Assembly: GCA_022340585.1 (NCBI GenBank)
Contig: JAJDNS010000061.1
Coordinates: 47,957-111,956, forward strand
DNA from: Acidobacteriota bacterium
GTDB lineage: Bacteria; Acidobacteriota; Vicinamibacteria; Fen-336
Reading direction: 5' to 3'
Length of the DNA stretch: 64,000 nucleotides
Shown piece after piece: positions 10,145-20,779 of the stretch. The notes under the pieces were generated by a model that saw nothing but the letters and a program-made list of their open reading frames with translations, searched no databases and had not been told where the DNA came from. Each line of letters begins with the position of its first letter. Position 1 is the first letter of the stretch. Both the position numbers and the translations under genes were made by a program.

Positions 10145-10591
10145 CTAGAAGGGAACGTCGTCGTCGGTGGCCTGGAAGCCGCCACCGTCATCTTCTTCCT
10201 GGCTGGGCGGGCCGTCGGGCCCGGAGGAGCGACCGCCCCCTCCGTCGCCCCGGCCCCCGAGCATGACGAGGCGCGAGTTCGGGCCACTCACGCGGATGCG
10301 GGTGGTGTTGCGCTTGTTCCCGTCCTTGTCCGTCCACTCCTCGTAGCGGATCTGGCCCTCGATGTACACCGACCGGCCCTTGCTCAGGTAGTCCCGCACC
10401 ACCTGGGCCGTCTTGCCGAAGACCTCCACCCGGTGCCACTCCGTCCGCTCCTGCTTCTCCCCCGACTTGCTCGTCCACCTCTCGGAGGTGGCGAGGGAGA
10501 AGTTGGCGATCGGCTCGCCGGCCTGGGTGTAGCGGATCTCGGGGTCGCGGCCGAGGTTGCCGATCAGGATCGCCTTGTTGACGCTCGCCAT
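10145..10591 (-). CDS. ssb: Single-stranded DNA-binding protein
   Basis: MASVNKAILIGNLGRDPEIRYTQAGEPIANFSLATSERW; acidic tail ending DDDVPF. Confidence 0.95.
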   Translation of the reverse strand: MASVNKAILIGNLGRDPEIRYTQAGEPIANFSLATSERWTSKSGEKQERTEWHRVEVFGKTAQVVRDYLSKGRSVYIEGQIRYEEWTDKDGNKRNTTRIRVSGPNSRLVMLGGRGDGGGGRSSGPDGPPSQEEDDGGGFQATDDDVPF

Positions 10592-10623
10592 GCTTCTTCC
10601 TCTTTCTCCTTCGGACTCACGGT

Positions 10624-11403
10624 TCAGGGATTGAGCCTCTCCCGGGCGATGCGTGCGGCGGGGGAGGTGGGGTAGCGGTCGACCACGTAGCGGTACTCCA
10701 CGAGGGCCTGGCTGCGCCGGCCGAGCCTCTCGAGGGCCATCCCCTTCTTGACGCGCCCGTCGGGCAGCTTGTCGCTGGAGGGGTGGTCGCGGAAGAGGGT
10801 GTTCCAGGCCTCGATGGCCTCGGCGTACTGCTTCTCTCCGTAGAGGCACTCCCCGATCCAGTACTGGGCGTTGTCGGTGAAGTCGGTGTCCGGGTAGTGG
10901 GTCATGTACTCGGTGAAGCCCTGGATCGCGAGGTCGTAGTTGCCCCGGGCGAAGTCCGCGTAGGCCTGGCTGTAGAGCTCCCGGGGAGCCGGCACTGGCG
11001 CGCTGGGCTCGCCGGTGAGGGGATCGACGGCGCCCCCGGCCGGCGTCGGGCCCAGCGCCGCCCCGGCGGCGACGGGAGCGGCGATGTTGCCGGCGACCCG
11101 GAGGGCGTCGAGCTCCTCGCTGACCCGCGAGACCCGGTCTCCCAGGTCCCTCATGCTGGTGAGGATGGCCTCGTCCTGCTGGTGCCCCTCGTCGAGAGCC
11201 CGCTTGAGAAGGGCGTTCTGCTCGGCGATGAGCTCGGTCAGGCGCCGCAGCTCGGTGAGGTTGTCGGCGGCCTTGCGCTGCATGTCGGCGATCTGACCCT
11301 GCAGCGCCGTGACCTGGACCTGCATGCGTTGGCAGTCCTTGTCGGCCCGGGCGGCGGGGGCGGCGACGGCGAGCAGGGTAGTGAGAAGCGCGATTCGTCT
11401 CAT
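10624..11403 (-). CDS. CpoB/YbgF-like Tol-Pal system protein
   Basis: Signal peptide, coiled coil, TPR region AYADFARGNYDLAIQGFTEYMTHYPDTDFTDNAQYWIGECLYGEKQY; position downstream of pal. Confidence 0.85.
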   Translation of the reverse strand: MRRIALLTTLLAVAAPAARADKDCQRMQVQVTALQGQIADMQRKAADNLTELRRLTELIAEQNALLKRALDEGHQQDEAILTSMRDLGDRVSRVSEELDALRVAGNIAAPVAAGAALGPTPAGGAVDPLTGEPSAPVPAPRELYSQAYADFARGNYDLAIQGFTEYMTHYPDTDFTDNAQYWIGECLYGEKQYAEAIEAWNTLFRDHPSSDKLPDGRVKKGMALERLGRRSQALVEYRYVVDRYPTSPAARIARERLNP

Positions 11404-11467
11404 GAGGATACTCCTCCGGCCAGTGGAGGCTGCGATGATATCAGACGGCGCGGGCGCACGAGGGCCG

Positions 11468-12058
11468 CTACTGCGACACCGAGAAGTGCGCCCGCCGGTT
11501 CTTGGCGTAGGCCGCTTCGTTCTCCGAGGGATCGAGGGGCTGCTCCTTCCCGTAGGATACGGTGCGCAGACGCTCGGGGGCGACGCCGAGGCCCACCAGG
11601 TAGTCCCAGACCGCGCGGGCCCGCTGCTCGCCCAGGGCCAGGTTGTACTCCGTGGTGCCCCGTTGGTCGCAGTGCCCCTCGATGGTGACCCGGACGTCGC
11701 GTCGACCCTGCAGCCAGAGGGCATGCTTCTCGAGAGTGGCCCGCGCCGCCTCGGTGAGGGCGGAGCTGTCGTACGCGAACTGGACGTCCGCGAGCGGGCT
11801 GCCCTGCTCGTAGGCCGACGCGTAGTCGCTCTCGAGGTCGGAGCCGGCGGCGGACTCACCTTCCATCGCCACCACGTCGGGCCCCTCGTCGATGGGCTGG
11901 GTGGGCAGGGTGTCGTCCAGCCCGGACCCGGCGGGCGGGGGCGGCGGCGGCGCGGCGGTCAGGGCCGGCGGTCTCTTCTTCCCCCCGCAGGCGGCGAGGG
12001 AGAGACACGCGGCGAGCACGAGCAGGCTCGCGGGGTGGCGGTGGCGCAGGAGCGACAT
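11468..12058 (-). CDS. pal: Peptidoglycan-associated lipoprotein Pal
   Basis: Lipobox LSLAAC; OmpA-like VTIEGHCDQRGTTEYNLALGEQRARAV. Confidence 0.93.
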   Translation of the reverse strand: MSLLRHRHPASLLVLAACLSLAACGGKKRPPALTAAPPPPPPAGSGLDDTLPTQPIDEGPDVVAMEGESAAGSDLESDYASAYEQGSPLADVQFAYDSSALTEAARATLEKHALWLQGRRDVRVTIEGHCDQRGTTEYNLALGEQRARAVWDYLVGLGVAPERLRTVSYGKEQPLDPSENEAAYAKNRRAHFSVSQ

Positions 12059-12081
12059 GGATCCTCCTCGGATCGTTGGGA

Positions 12082-13452
12082 TCACGGCCCCCAGTCGGGC
12101 TGGACGTTGTTGCCCGCTCCGGTGGCCAGGCTCTGAAGGGAGCGGCCCTCCCGGTCCGAGACCGTGATCGTCCAGGTGCCGCTGCGCTTGCAGGAGAACA
12201 CGAGGTGGCGCCCGTTGGGCGCCCACGACGGGTACTCGCAGGAGCCGCGGCCCTGAGAGATCTGGCGGACCTGCCGGGTGGCCAGGTCGATGACCGCGAT
12301 GTCGAGGCCCCCGGCCTCGAGCTGGGCGGTGTAGGCGATCTCTCCGTACTGCCGGGCCGGGTTCCAGGCGCAGCCGTCGTTCCAGGCGCCGACGGTGGTG
12401 AGACGGCGGACGTTGAGGCCCTCGGCGCTCATGACCCACAGCTGGGGCGTCCCCGTCCGGCTCGAGGTGAACGCGATCTCCTGCCCGGTCGGGCTCCAGC
12501 AGGGAGCCGTCTCGGAGGCCCGCGTGTTGGTGATCTGCCGGGGCTCGCTGCCGTCGGCGTTGGCGACCCAGATGTCCATGTTCCCCGAGCGGTTGGAGGC
12601 GAAGGCGATCTTCTCCCCGTCCGGGCTGAAGGCGGGGGCGAAGGCCTGGCCGTCCTCGCGCTCTCCGGTGACGTTGGGCACGCTCTTCCCCTCGAAGATG
12701 CGGGCCAGATAGATGAGCGGCGTACCGCGGCGGTAGGACACGTAGCCGAGCGAGGTGCCGTCGCGCGACCAGGCGGGAAGAATGTTCAGGGAGCCGTTCA
12801 CCGTGACGCGGCGGGGATTGAAGCCGTCGTAGTCGACGATGTAGAGCTCCTTGGACGAGCGCTCGGCGGTGGAATCGCGATCGGAGGCGAAGGCGATGCG
12901 GGTGCGGGCGACCCCCTGGTACTGGGTGAGGGTCATGATGTCGTCGGAGGCCTGGTGAGCGAAGATCCGGGGGTTGTCGGCCCGCCCGGAGTACTGGCGG
13001 GCGAGCATCGTCTGCCCGGAGTCCACGAAGTAGACCCGCACCTCGACCTTGAGCTCGTCGCCGGTCAACCCGGCTCGGGTGACGACCAGGATTCGCGCGC
13101 CGATGCCCTGCCAGTCCTCGAAGTTCGGCGCCTCGGGGTCGAGGGGGGGGATCGCGGTGAGCATGCTGTCCGAGACGAACTGGAACAGGCCCGGGAAGCG
13201 GAGGTCGTTCCGCAGGACCTGGGTGATCGTGCGGCAGGCCGCCTCGGTGCGCTGGTCCCGGGTCCGGGGCACGCACTCGGGCACGGCGAACCTCGGGGTG
13301 ACGCCGCCAATGACGATCTGCTCGATCGGCTCCTGGGGCGAGGCCAAAAGGGCCCCCCCGCCGACCCCGGCGACGAGCGCTGCGAGCGCGAGGACGGCCC
13401 TAGCCCCCGGTCGGGCGGAAGACGGCCTGGATGGTCTTTCGGTCGGTTTCAT
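12082..13452 (-). CDS. tolB: Tol-Pal system beta-propeller TolB
   Basis: Repeated FSPDGEKIAFASNRSGNMDIWVANADGS blades; operon context. Confidence 0.9.
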   Translation of the reverse strand: MKPTERPSRPSSARPGARAVLALAALVAGVGGGALLASPQEPIEQIVIGGVTPRFAVPECVPRTRDQRTEAACRTITQVLRNDLRFPGLFQFVSDSMLTAIPPLDPEAPNFEDWQGIGARILVVTRAGLTGDELKVEVRVYFVDSGQTMLARQYSGRADNPRIFAHQASDDIMTLTQYQGVARTRIAFASDRDSTAERSSKELYIVDYDGFNPRRVTVNGSLNILPAWSRDGTSLGYVSYRRGTPLIYLARIFEGKSVPNVTGEREDGQAFAPAFSPDGEKIAFASNRSGNMDIWVANADGSEPRQITNTRASETAPCWSPTGQEIAFTSSRTGTPQLWVMSAEGLNVRRLTTVGAWNDGCAWNPARQYGEIAYTAQLEAGGLDIAVIDLATRQVRQISQGRGSCEYPSWAPNGRHLVFSCKRSGTWTITVSDREGRSLQSLATGAGNNVQPDWGP

Positions 13453-14167
13453 ACTGCCTCGGGAGGGGGCCGAAGGGCGCCGCGTTCAGCACCGCGCGCT
13501 TGGCGGCCATGTCCAGGAGCGATGCGCCGCTCGGCTGGGTGACGTCGACGTCGGCCACGTTACCGTCGGCCAGGATCGTGAACCTCACGCCGATGGGGTG
13601 GGTGAAGCCGGTCTTGATCTGCTGGTTCCAGAGGATCCAGATCTTCTGCTGCACCCCGGCCAGGTACCAGTCGCCGCCAGTGTCGGTGCCGTCGGGCACG
13701 CCGGGCCCGGGGGGGCCGAACTCCAGCCCGGGAGTGACCCCTCCGGCCGCCGAGGTCGGCCCCCGGCCGGCCGCCACGCGGGGGGGTGGGGTCGCCCTGG
13801 GCGTGCGGCGCCTGGAGTCCGGCTCGGGCAGGGCGTCCGGGGGCGGGGCCTGCTCCCGCGGGGGCTTCAGCACCTTTGGGGGAGGCTCGGGGGCGGTCTC
13901 AACCGGCTCGGGCTCGACCTCCGGCTTTGGCTCGGGCTTCGCCGCCGGCGGGGCGGTGGCCCGGGGGGAGCCGCCCCCGCCCCGGGGGAGCGCCACCGCG
14001 AACCCATCGGCCACCCGGAGCAGGGGCTCGCGAGGCATCAGCAGCGGGGCCGCCACCGCCACCGCGACGAGGACCAGGTGGCCGGTGAGGGAGACCAGGA
14101 ACGAGGTCGAGAGGCCGGCGTCGAGGCGGCCCCTCTCGACGATGACCCGGTCGACGGCCTCGTTCAC
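13400..14167 (-). CDS. TolA/TonB-like energy transducer
   Basis: Single N-terminal TM, Pro-rich PKPEPKPEVEPEPVE linker, TonB/TolA C-terminal domain. Confidence 0.8.
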   Translation of the reverse strand: MNEAVDRVIVERGRLDAGLSTSFLVSLTGHLVLVAVAVAAPLLMPREPLLRVADGFAVALPRGGGGSPRATAPPAAKPEPKPEVEPEPVETAPEPPPKVLKPPREQAPPPDALPEPDSRRRTPRATPPPRVAAGRGPTSAAGGVTPGLEFGPPGPGVPDGTDTGGDWYLAGVQQKIWILWNQQIKTGFTHPIGVRFTILADGNVADVDVTQPSGASLLDMAAKRAVLNAAPFGPLPRQYETDRKTIQAVFRPTGG

Positions 14168-14619
14168 CGGGCCTTCTCCTCGGGCAGCTGGTACACGAAG
14201 CCGATGCGGTTGATGCCCGCGGTCTTGATCAGGTCGACGACACGGATGACCTCGCCGTAGCGCAGGCTCTCGTCGGCGGCGAGGTAGACCACCGGGTCGG
14301 CGCTCCCCGCCGTCATCGAGCGCAGCTGGTCCTCGAGGAGGGCGAGGTTGACCACCTTGTTGCTGACGAAGACCCGGCCGTCGGCCCTCACCGAAACCGT
14401 GATGCGATCCTGGGGGTCGATCTGGGGCTGGTTGGCCACGGGCAGCGAGACGTCGATGCCCCGGCTCATCATCGGCGCGGTGACCATGAAGACGAGGAGC
14501 AGCACCAGCACCACGTCCACCATGGGGGTGACGTTGATCTCCCCCATCATGGAGACGCCCCTTCGCGAACGGAGGCCGCGATAGAAGGAACCCGCGCTGC
14601 TCTCGCCGCCGCCCTTCAC
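14164..14619 (-). CDS. tolR: TolR/ExbD-type biopolymer transport protein
   Basis: EINVTPMVDVVLVLLLVFMVTAPMM. Confidence 0.9.
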   Translation of the reverse strand: MKGGGESSAGSFYRGLRSRRGVSMMGEINVTPMVDVVLVLLLVFMVTAPMMSRGIDVSLPVANQPQIDPQDRITVSVRADGRVFVSNKVVNLALLEDQLRSMTAGSADPVVYLAADESLRYGEVIRVVDLIKTAGINRIGFVYQLPEEKAR

Positions 14620-14636
14620 CTTGCCGCTCCTGCTCC

Positions 14637-15353
14637 CTACGTGAAGTTCCGCTCGACGATGTTGAGGAACTCGAGGGAGAAGTCGTCCATCATCGAGTTC
14701 AGGACCCTCACCCGGCTCGCGTAGTGGTTGTAGAAGACCGCCGCGGGGATCGCGGCGAAGAGTCCCATTGCGGTGGTGATGAGCGCCTCCGAGATCCCCG
14801 GGGCCACCACCTGGAGGTTGGCGGAGCCCATGCGGCCGATCTCACCGAAGGCGTCCATGATGCCCCAGGTCGTCCCGAAGAGCCCGATGAAAGGCGTGAC
14901 CGACGCGGTGGTGGCCAGGAAGCTCAGACGCCGCTCGAGGCGTGTGACCTCGCCGGTGGCCGCCCGCGCCAGGGAGCGGGAGAGGGACTCGAGGCTGCGC
15001 ACCACCGGGCGCCCCTCGCCCTGCCCGGAGCGGACCTGCTGGTTCACCTCGACGTAGCCGGCCTGGAACACCCCCACGAGGGGACTCGCCTTCAGCTGGG
15101 GTGCGACCGAGTTCACCTCGGAGAACTTGGAGCTCTTCCGAAACACCCGGAGGAAGGTGTCCGACTGCGCCCGGGCGCGGTGCAGCACCAGCCCCTTGTA
15201 GACGATGATCGCCCAAGACACGAGGGAGAAGACGAGCAGGATGAGGAGGACGCTGCGGGCCACCCAGCCACTGTGGGCGATGAGGCCGCCCACGCCTCCC
15301 GAGAACGCCTCGGGCTGAACCTGGGCCAGAAGGGGCGCAAGGAGCAATGACAC
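14637..15353 (-). CDS. tolQ: TolQ/ExbB-type MotA/TolQ channel protein (GTG start likely; ORF opens to 15428)
   Basis: TASVTPFIGLFGTTWGIMDAF; GISEALITTAMGLFAAIPAAVFYNHY. Confidence 0.9.
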   Translation of the reverse strand: MSLLLAPLLAQVQPEAFSGGVGGLIAHSGWVARSVLLILLVFSLVSWAIIVYKGLVLHRARAQSDTFLRVFRKSSKFSEVNSVAPQLKASPLVGVFQAGYVEVNQQVRSGQGEGRPVVRSLESLSRSLARAATGEVTRLERRLSFLATTASVTPFIGLFGTTWGIMDAFGEIGRMGSANLQVVAPGISEALITTAMGLFAAIPAAVFYNHYASRVRVLNSMMDDFSLEFLNIVERNFT

Positions 15354-15468
15354 CTCTCTAAGTTGCGTTAACGTTTGAGAATCCCACAACAGATTGTGGT
15401 TGTCAAACCACCAGACGCAGCACCCCATTGTGCGGTCCCCGCCTGTCCTTGAGACGTGTCATGATGCA

Positions 15469-15498
15469 TTTACAGTTGCCTGCGAGTTGTGCTATTCT
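15469..15498 (+). promoter_or_regulatory. Putative sigma70-like promoter for recN
   Basis: TTTACA - 18 nt - TATTCT in an AT-richer divergent gap. Confidence 0.5.
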
Positions 15499-15518
15499 CG
15501 CCGTTCGCTCCCAGCCGT

Positions 15519-17198
15519 ATGCTTAAGTTATTACGTATCAACAACATCGCGCTGATTCCGTTTCTGGAGCTCGAGCTGGGCTCGGGGCTCACCCTCCTCA
15601 CCGGGGAGACCGGGGCCGGGAAGTCGATCCTCATCGATTCCCTCGGACTTCTCCTCGGCCGGCGGGCCTCCACCGACCTGATCCGCTCGGGCGAGGACCG
15701 GGCCGTGGTGGAGGCCGTGGTCGAGTGGGAGAACGCCGGGGAGCGACTCGAGGCTCACGGTCTGCCCGTCGACGGGAGCGAGGTCGTCCTCCGGCGGGAG
15801 ATCCAGGCGAGCGGGAAGGGGCGGGCGACCGTCAACGGTGCCCTGGTGCCGGTGGCCCTCCTGCGTGAGCTGGCGCCCGGCGTGGCGGTCGTCCACGGGC
15901 AGCACGAGCCCCAGGGGCTTCTCGATCCCGCCCGTCACATCGACCTGGTGGACCGGTTCGCGGCCGCGAAGGAGGGACCGGCCCTCGGCCGGGTCTACCG
16001 CGAGCTTCGCGAGGTGGAGTCCGCCCTGGAGCGGCTGCGGCGCGACCGGCGCGAGGCCGAGCGCCACCGGGAGATGCTCGAGTTCCAGGCCGGGGAGATC
16101 GAGGCGGCCGCCCTCGCCCCCGAGGAGGAGGAGCACCTCCGCCTGGAGAAGGCCCGCCTGGCCAACGCCGGGCGTCTGGCCGAGCTGTCCGGCGAGGCCT
16201 ACTCGCTGCTCTACGACGACGAGGCGGCCGCGCTCGGGCGCTTGAGCCAGGTGTTCCGCCGCGTGGAAGACCTGGCCGCCATCGACCCGGAGTTCCGACC
16301 GCACCTGGAGACCCGGACGACCCTGGTACCCCAGCTCGAGGAGCTGGCTCTCCAGCTGCGCGGGTACCAGGACCGCCTCGAGGTCGCCCCGGGACGCCTG
16401 GACGAGATCGAGTCCCGGCTCGCCCTCATCGAGCGCCTCGAGCGCAAGTACGGGGCCTCGGTGGAAGAGGTCCTGGCCTTCGCCGAGGAGTGCCGGGGTG
16501 AGCTCGCCGAGCTCGGCAGCCCCGAGGAGCAGGAGACCGCCCTGGAGGAGCGCCGGGGGGAGCTCGCCTCCCGGTACCTCGAGCAGGCGCGGGCGCTCTC
16601 CCGGCGCCGCCGGGCGGCGGCCGGCGAGCTCCAGGCCGCGGTAGAGAGAGAGCTGGCCCAGCTCGCCATGGAGCACACCCGGCTCCGGGTCGCCTTCGAC
16701 CCGGAATCCACCGAGGACGCCGAAGCGCCGGACCGGTGGACGGAGCGCGGCCTCGAGAGGGCGGAGCTGCTTCTTTCGCCCAACCCCGGCGAGGACCTCC
16801 GTCCCCTGGCTCGCATCGCTTCGGGCGGAGAGCTGTCGCGGATCATGCTGGCCCTCAAGTCGGTGGTCCACGCCGACACCCCCGGAGTGACCCTCGTCTT
16901 CGACGAGGTGGACGCCGGCATCGGCGGGGGAGTCGCCGAGGTCGTGGGGCGCAAGCTGCAGGCGGCGGCCGCCGACCAGCAGGTCCTGTGCGTGACGCAC
17001 CTGCCGCAGATCGCCGCCCTGGCCGACCACCACATCGGGGTGCGGAAGCAGGCCGAGGGGGACCGAACGATCACGACCGTCGAGGTCCTGGGCCGGGACG
17101 AGCGGGTGGAGGAGATCGCCCGCATGCTGGGTGGCGAGGTCGTCACCGACGCCGCCCGCCGCCACGCCCGAGAGATGCTGAAGCACAGCCTGCGCTGA
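15519..17198 (+). CDS. recN: DNA repair protein RecN
   Basis: LTGETGAGKSILIDSLGLLLG; VTHLPQIAALADHH. Confidence 0.93.
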   Translation: MLKLLRINNIALIPFLELELGSGLTLLTGETGAGKSILIDSLGLLLGRRASTDLIRSGEDRAVVEAVVEWENAGERLEAHGLPVDGSEVVLRREIQASGKGRATVNGALVPVALLRELAPGVAVVHGQHEPQGLLDPARHIDLVDRFAAAKEGPALGRVYRELREVESALERLRRDRREAERHREMLEFQAGEIEAAALAPEEEEHLRLEKARLANAGRLAELSGEAYSLLYDDEAAALGRLSQVFRRVEDLAAIDPEFRPHLETRTTLVPQLEELALQLRGYQDRLEVAPGRLDEIESRLALIERLERKYGASVEEVLAFAEECRGELAELGSPEEQETALEERRGELASRYLEQARALSRRRRAAAGELQAAVERELAQLAMEHTRLRVAFDPESTEDAEAPDRWTERGLERAELLLSPNPGEDLRPLARIASGGELSRIMLALKSVVHADTPGVTLVFDEVDAGIGGGVAEVVGRKLQAAAADQQVLCVTHLPQIAALADHHIGVRKQAEGDRTITTVEVLGRDERVEEIARMLGGEVVTDAARRHAREMLKHSLR

Positions 17199-17211
17199 CG
17201 GGGGATACCAT

Positions 17212-18537
17212 TTGAGCAGGAAACGAAAATCGCGGTTCTTCGTCCAGACGTTCGGCTGTCAGATGAACGTCAACGACTCGGAGAAGGTCGCGGGCGTGCT
17301 GCGCGCGCGGGGACACGAGCCGGCGCCGGACGCGGAGAGCGCGGACTTCGTCTTCATCAACACCTGTGCGGTTCGGGAGAAGGCCGCCCAGAAGCTGGAC
17401 CACTCTCTCGACCGACTCGGCTGGCTCAAGCGTCGGCGGCCCGAGCTCCGCGTGGGCGTGGGCGGCTGTGTCGCCCAGCTCGACGGTCGCGCCATCCTCG
17501 AGCGGGCCGGGCACGTCGACGTCCTGGTGGGGACGCACAATCTCCGGCGGGTTCCCGACCTGCTCGACCAGGCCATCGAAGAGGGAGCGCCAGCGGTGGA
17601 CCTGGACCGCAAGGCCGACGCCTTTGCCGTCCCCGCCGGGGACATTGCCCACGGCAGCCCGGTCCGTGCTTACGTGACGGCCATGGAGGGCTGCAATCAC
17701 GTCTGCAGCTTCTGTGTGGTCCCGCGCACTCGGGGCCCCGAGGTGAGCCGTCCTCCGGAGCAGATCGTGGCCGAGGTCGAGTCCCTGGTGCGTCGGGGAT
17801 ACCCGGAGGTCATGCTGCTCGGGCAGACCGTGAACGCCTACCGCCACCGAGACGTCGGGTTCGCCGATCTCCTGGCTCGTGTCGACGCGGTGCCCGGCCT
17901 GTCCCGGCTCCGCTTCACCACGTCGCACCCGGAGCACGTGGACCGCTCCCTGGGCTCGGCGCTCCGCGACCTGGAGCGCCTGTGCCCCTATCTCCACCTC
18001 CCGTTCCAGTCGGGTTCTGACCGTGTCCTCCAGTCCATGCGTCGAGGCCACACGCGGGCTCGGTACCTCGAGATCATCGACGGGCTCCGTGAGGCCGTGC
18101 CCGACCTGGCGCTCTCGAGCGACGTGATCGTCGGCTACCCCGGCGAGACGCAAGGGGAGTTCGAGGACACGCTCGCGGTGCTGGAGACGGTGAGGTTCGA
18201 CTCCCTGTTCGCCTTCGCCTACTCGCCCCGTCCCGGGACGGCGGCGGCGCTCGCCCCCGACGACGTGCCGGCCGCGGAGAAGCAACGTCGACTGCAGGTG
18301 GTCCTCGACTACCAGCAGAGGCGGCAGCGGGAGCAGCACGCGGCCCGGGTGGGTCTCACCGAGGAGGTGCTGGTCGACACCATCGACGGGGGCGGGCGAG
18401 TCTCGGGCCGGACACCTCACTTTCGCATCGTGCACTTCGACGGCGAGGAGGGCCTCCTGGGCCAGCTGGTGAGAGTGAAGGTCACCGGCGCGGGCCCGAA
18501 TGCGTTGAGCGGCCAGCTCACGCAAGCGATTCATTGA
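17212..18537 (+). CDS. miaB: tRNA-2-methylthio-N6-dimethylallyladenosine synthase MiaB
   Basis: FFVQTFGCQMNVNDSEK, radical SAM GCNHVCSFCVVP; TTG start. Confidence 0.9.
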   Translation: MSRKRKSRFFVQTFGCQMNVNDSEKVAGVLRARGHEPAPDAESADFVFINTCAVREKAAQKLDHSLDRLGWLKRRRPELRVGVGGCVAQLDGRAILERAGHVDVLVGTHNLRRVPDLLDQAIEEGAPAVDLDRKADAFAVPAGDIAHGSPVRAYVTAMEGCNHVCSFCVVPRTRGPEVSRPPEQIVAEVESLVRRGYPEVMLLGQTVNAYRHRDVGFADLLARVDAVPGLSRLRFTTSHPEHVDRSLGSALRDLERLCPYLHLPFQSGSDRVLQSMRRGHTRARYLEIIDGLREAVPDLALSSDVIVGYPGETQGEFEDTLAVLETVRFDSLFAFAYSPRPGTAAALAPDDVPAAEKQRRLQVVLDYQQRRQREQHAARVGLTEEVLVDTIDGGGRVSGRTPHFRIVHFDGEEGLLGQLVRVKVTGAGPNALSGQLTQAIH

Positions 18538-18562
18538 CAAGCAGTTCCACCGCTCCTATATT
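18534..18562 (+). promoter_or_regulatory. Sigma70-like promoter overlapping the miaB stop codon
   Basis: TTGACA - 17 nt - TATATT. Confidence 0.7.
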
Positions 18563-18590
18563 GTGCGAGGACATGGAGGAAGCCCGCGGC

Positions 18591-19076
18591 ATGCAGATCG
18601 AGATGACGATTCGGGGACTGATGGTGGACCCCATCACGAACATGCCCATCGTCGTCCTGCGCGAGAGCGACGGCTCCCGGGTGCTGCCGATCTGGGTGGG
18701 CGTCTTCGAAGCCAACGCCATTGCCCTGCAGATCGAGAACGTCGAGACTCCACGTCCCATGACTCACGACCTCCTGAGATCCGTCATCGCCGACCTGAGC
18801 GGCGAAGTCGACCGGGTGGTCGTGTGTGACCTGAAGGAGAACACCTTCTACGCGACGATCGACATCCGCTCTCCCCAGGGCACGGTCACGGTCGATGCCC
18901 GGCCGTCCGACGCCATCGCGTTGGCCCTCCGCACCGGGACCCAGATCTTCGTCGAGGAGTCGGTCATCCAGAGCGCCCGCAGCGTCGAGACCGACTCCGA
19001 GTCCGTTGACGTCGGGCGTCTCCAGAAGTGGCTGGAGGGTCTTTCCGACGACGAGCTGGGCAAGTACAAGATGTAG
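18591..19076 (+). CDS. Bifunctional nuclease family protein (DUF151)
   Basis: VLPIWVGVFEANAIALQIENVETPRPMTHDLL; ARPSDAIALALRTGTQIFV. Confidence 0.88.
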   Translation: MQIEMTIRGLMVDPITNMPIVVLRESDGSRVLPIWVGVFEANAIALQIENVETPRPMTHDLLRSVIADLSGEVDRVVVCDLKENTFYATIDIRSPQGTVTVDARPSDAIALALRTGTQIFVEESVIQSARSVETDSESVDVGRLQKWLEGLSDDELGKYKM

Positions 19077-19083
19077 TGTCGTA

Positions 19084-19110
19084 CGGTTGGACGACCCCAA
19101 CCGGTTTCTT
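19084..19110 (+). terminator. Intrinsic-terminator-like hairpin after DUF151 gene
   Basis: CGGTTGG-acgacc-CCAACCG followed by gtttctt. Confidence 0.6.
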
Positions 19111-19112
19111 GC

Positions 19113-19141
19113 TTGACCCCCCGTCGTCGTTCCTCTAACAT
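19113..19141 (+). promoter_or_regulatory. Putative sigma70-like promoter of parAB
   Basis: TTGACC - 17 nt - TAACAT. Confidence 0.55.
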
Positions 19142-19188
19142 CCGCTCACCGTCAACCCGCGTGACCGCGCGAGAAAGAGGTCAGCCAT

Positions 19189-19936
<748 letters not shown>

Positions 19937-19944
<8 letters not shown>

Positions 19945-20779
19945 CCCCCGTCGCCTCGGTCTGCCCAACACCGTCCGCATGCGGCACGACACCCACTTCG
20001 TGGACCAGTTGGCCCGCCCCAGCGGAGAGTCCATCGGAAGGCTGGTTCCGATGGAGGAGATCATCCCCAATCCGGATCAGCCTCGCCAGACTCTCGGCGA
20101 CCTGTCGGACCTGATCTCCTCGATCCGGGAGAAGGGCGTCCTCGAGCCCCTCCTCGTTCGAAAGGTGGGGGGACGCTTCCAGATCATCGCGGGGGAGCGG
20201 CGGTTTCGCGCCGCGATGGAAGCCGGCCTCGACGAGGTCCCGTGTGTCGTCCGGGAGAGCTCGGACGCCGAGATGATGGAGCTCGCCCTCGTCGAAAATC
20301 TCCAACGCAAGGACCTGACACCCTTCGAAGAAGCGGACGGGCTCAAGGTGCTGGCCGACAGCTACGGATACACTCACGAGATGATGGCGGAGAAGCTGGG
20401 GAAGAGCCGATCCTCGGTCACCGAAACGCTAGCGCTCGCCGCCATGCCGGAGGACGTTCGGGAGCTGTGTCGGCGGGCCGACATTTACTCGAAGTCTGTT
20501 CTTCTTCAGATAGTTAGGCAGACTACTCCGGAAAAAATGAGAGCTCTTCTGGAGCGCCTGGAGAAGGAGGGAACAACTCGAGCGGAGGCCCGCCGTCTGG
20601 CGAAGGAACGTTCGTCGCGTCGGGGTCGGGGCCGCCCCCGTCACTACGTCTTCAAGTACCAGCCGAAAGGCGGGGGCTTCGCCCTCTCCCTCCAGTTCAA
20701 GAAGGCCCAGGTGCCACGGGCCGAGGTGATCCAGACGCTCGAGTCCATCCTCGAGGAGCTGAGGCGCGAGGATCGCTGA
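19937..20779 (+). CDS. parB: ParB-family protein, GTG start overlapping parA
   Basis: IIPNPDQPRQ, GERRFRAAMEAGLDEVPCVV, ENLQRKDLTPFEEA, HTH KLGKSRSSVTETLAL. Confidence 0.9.
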
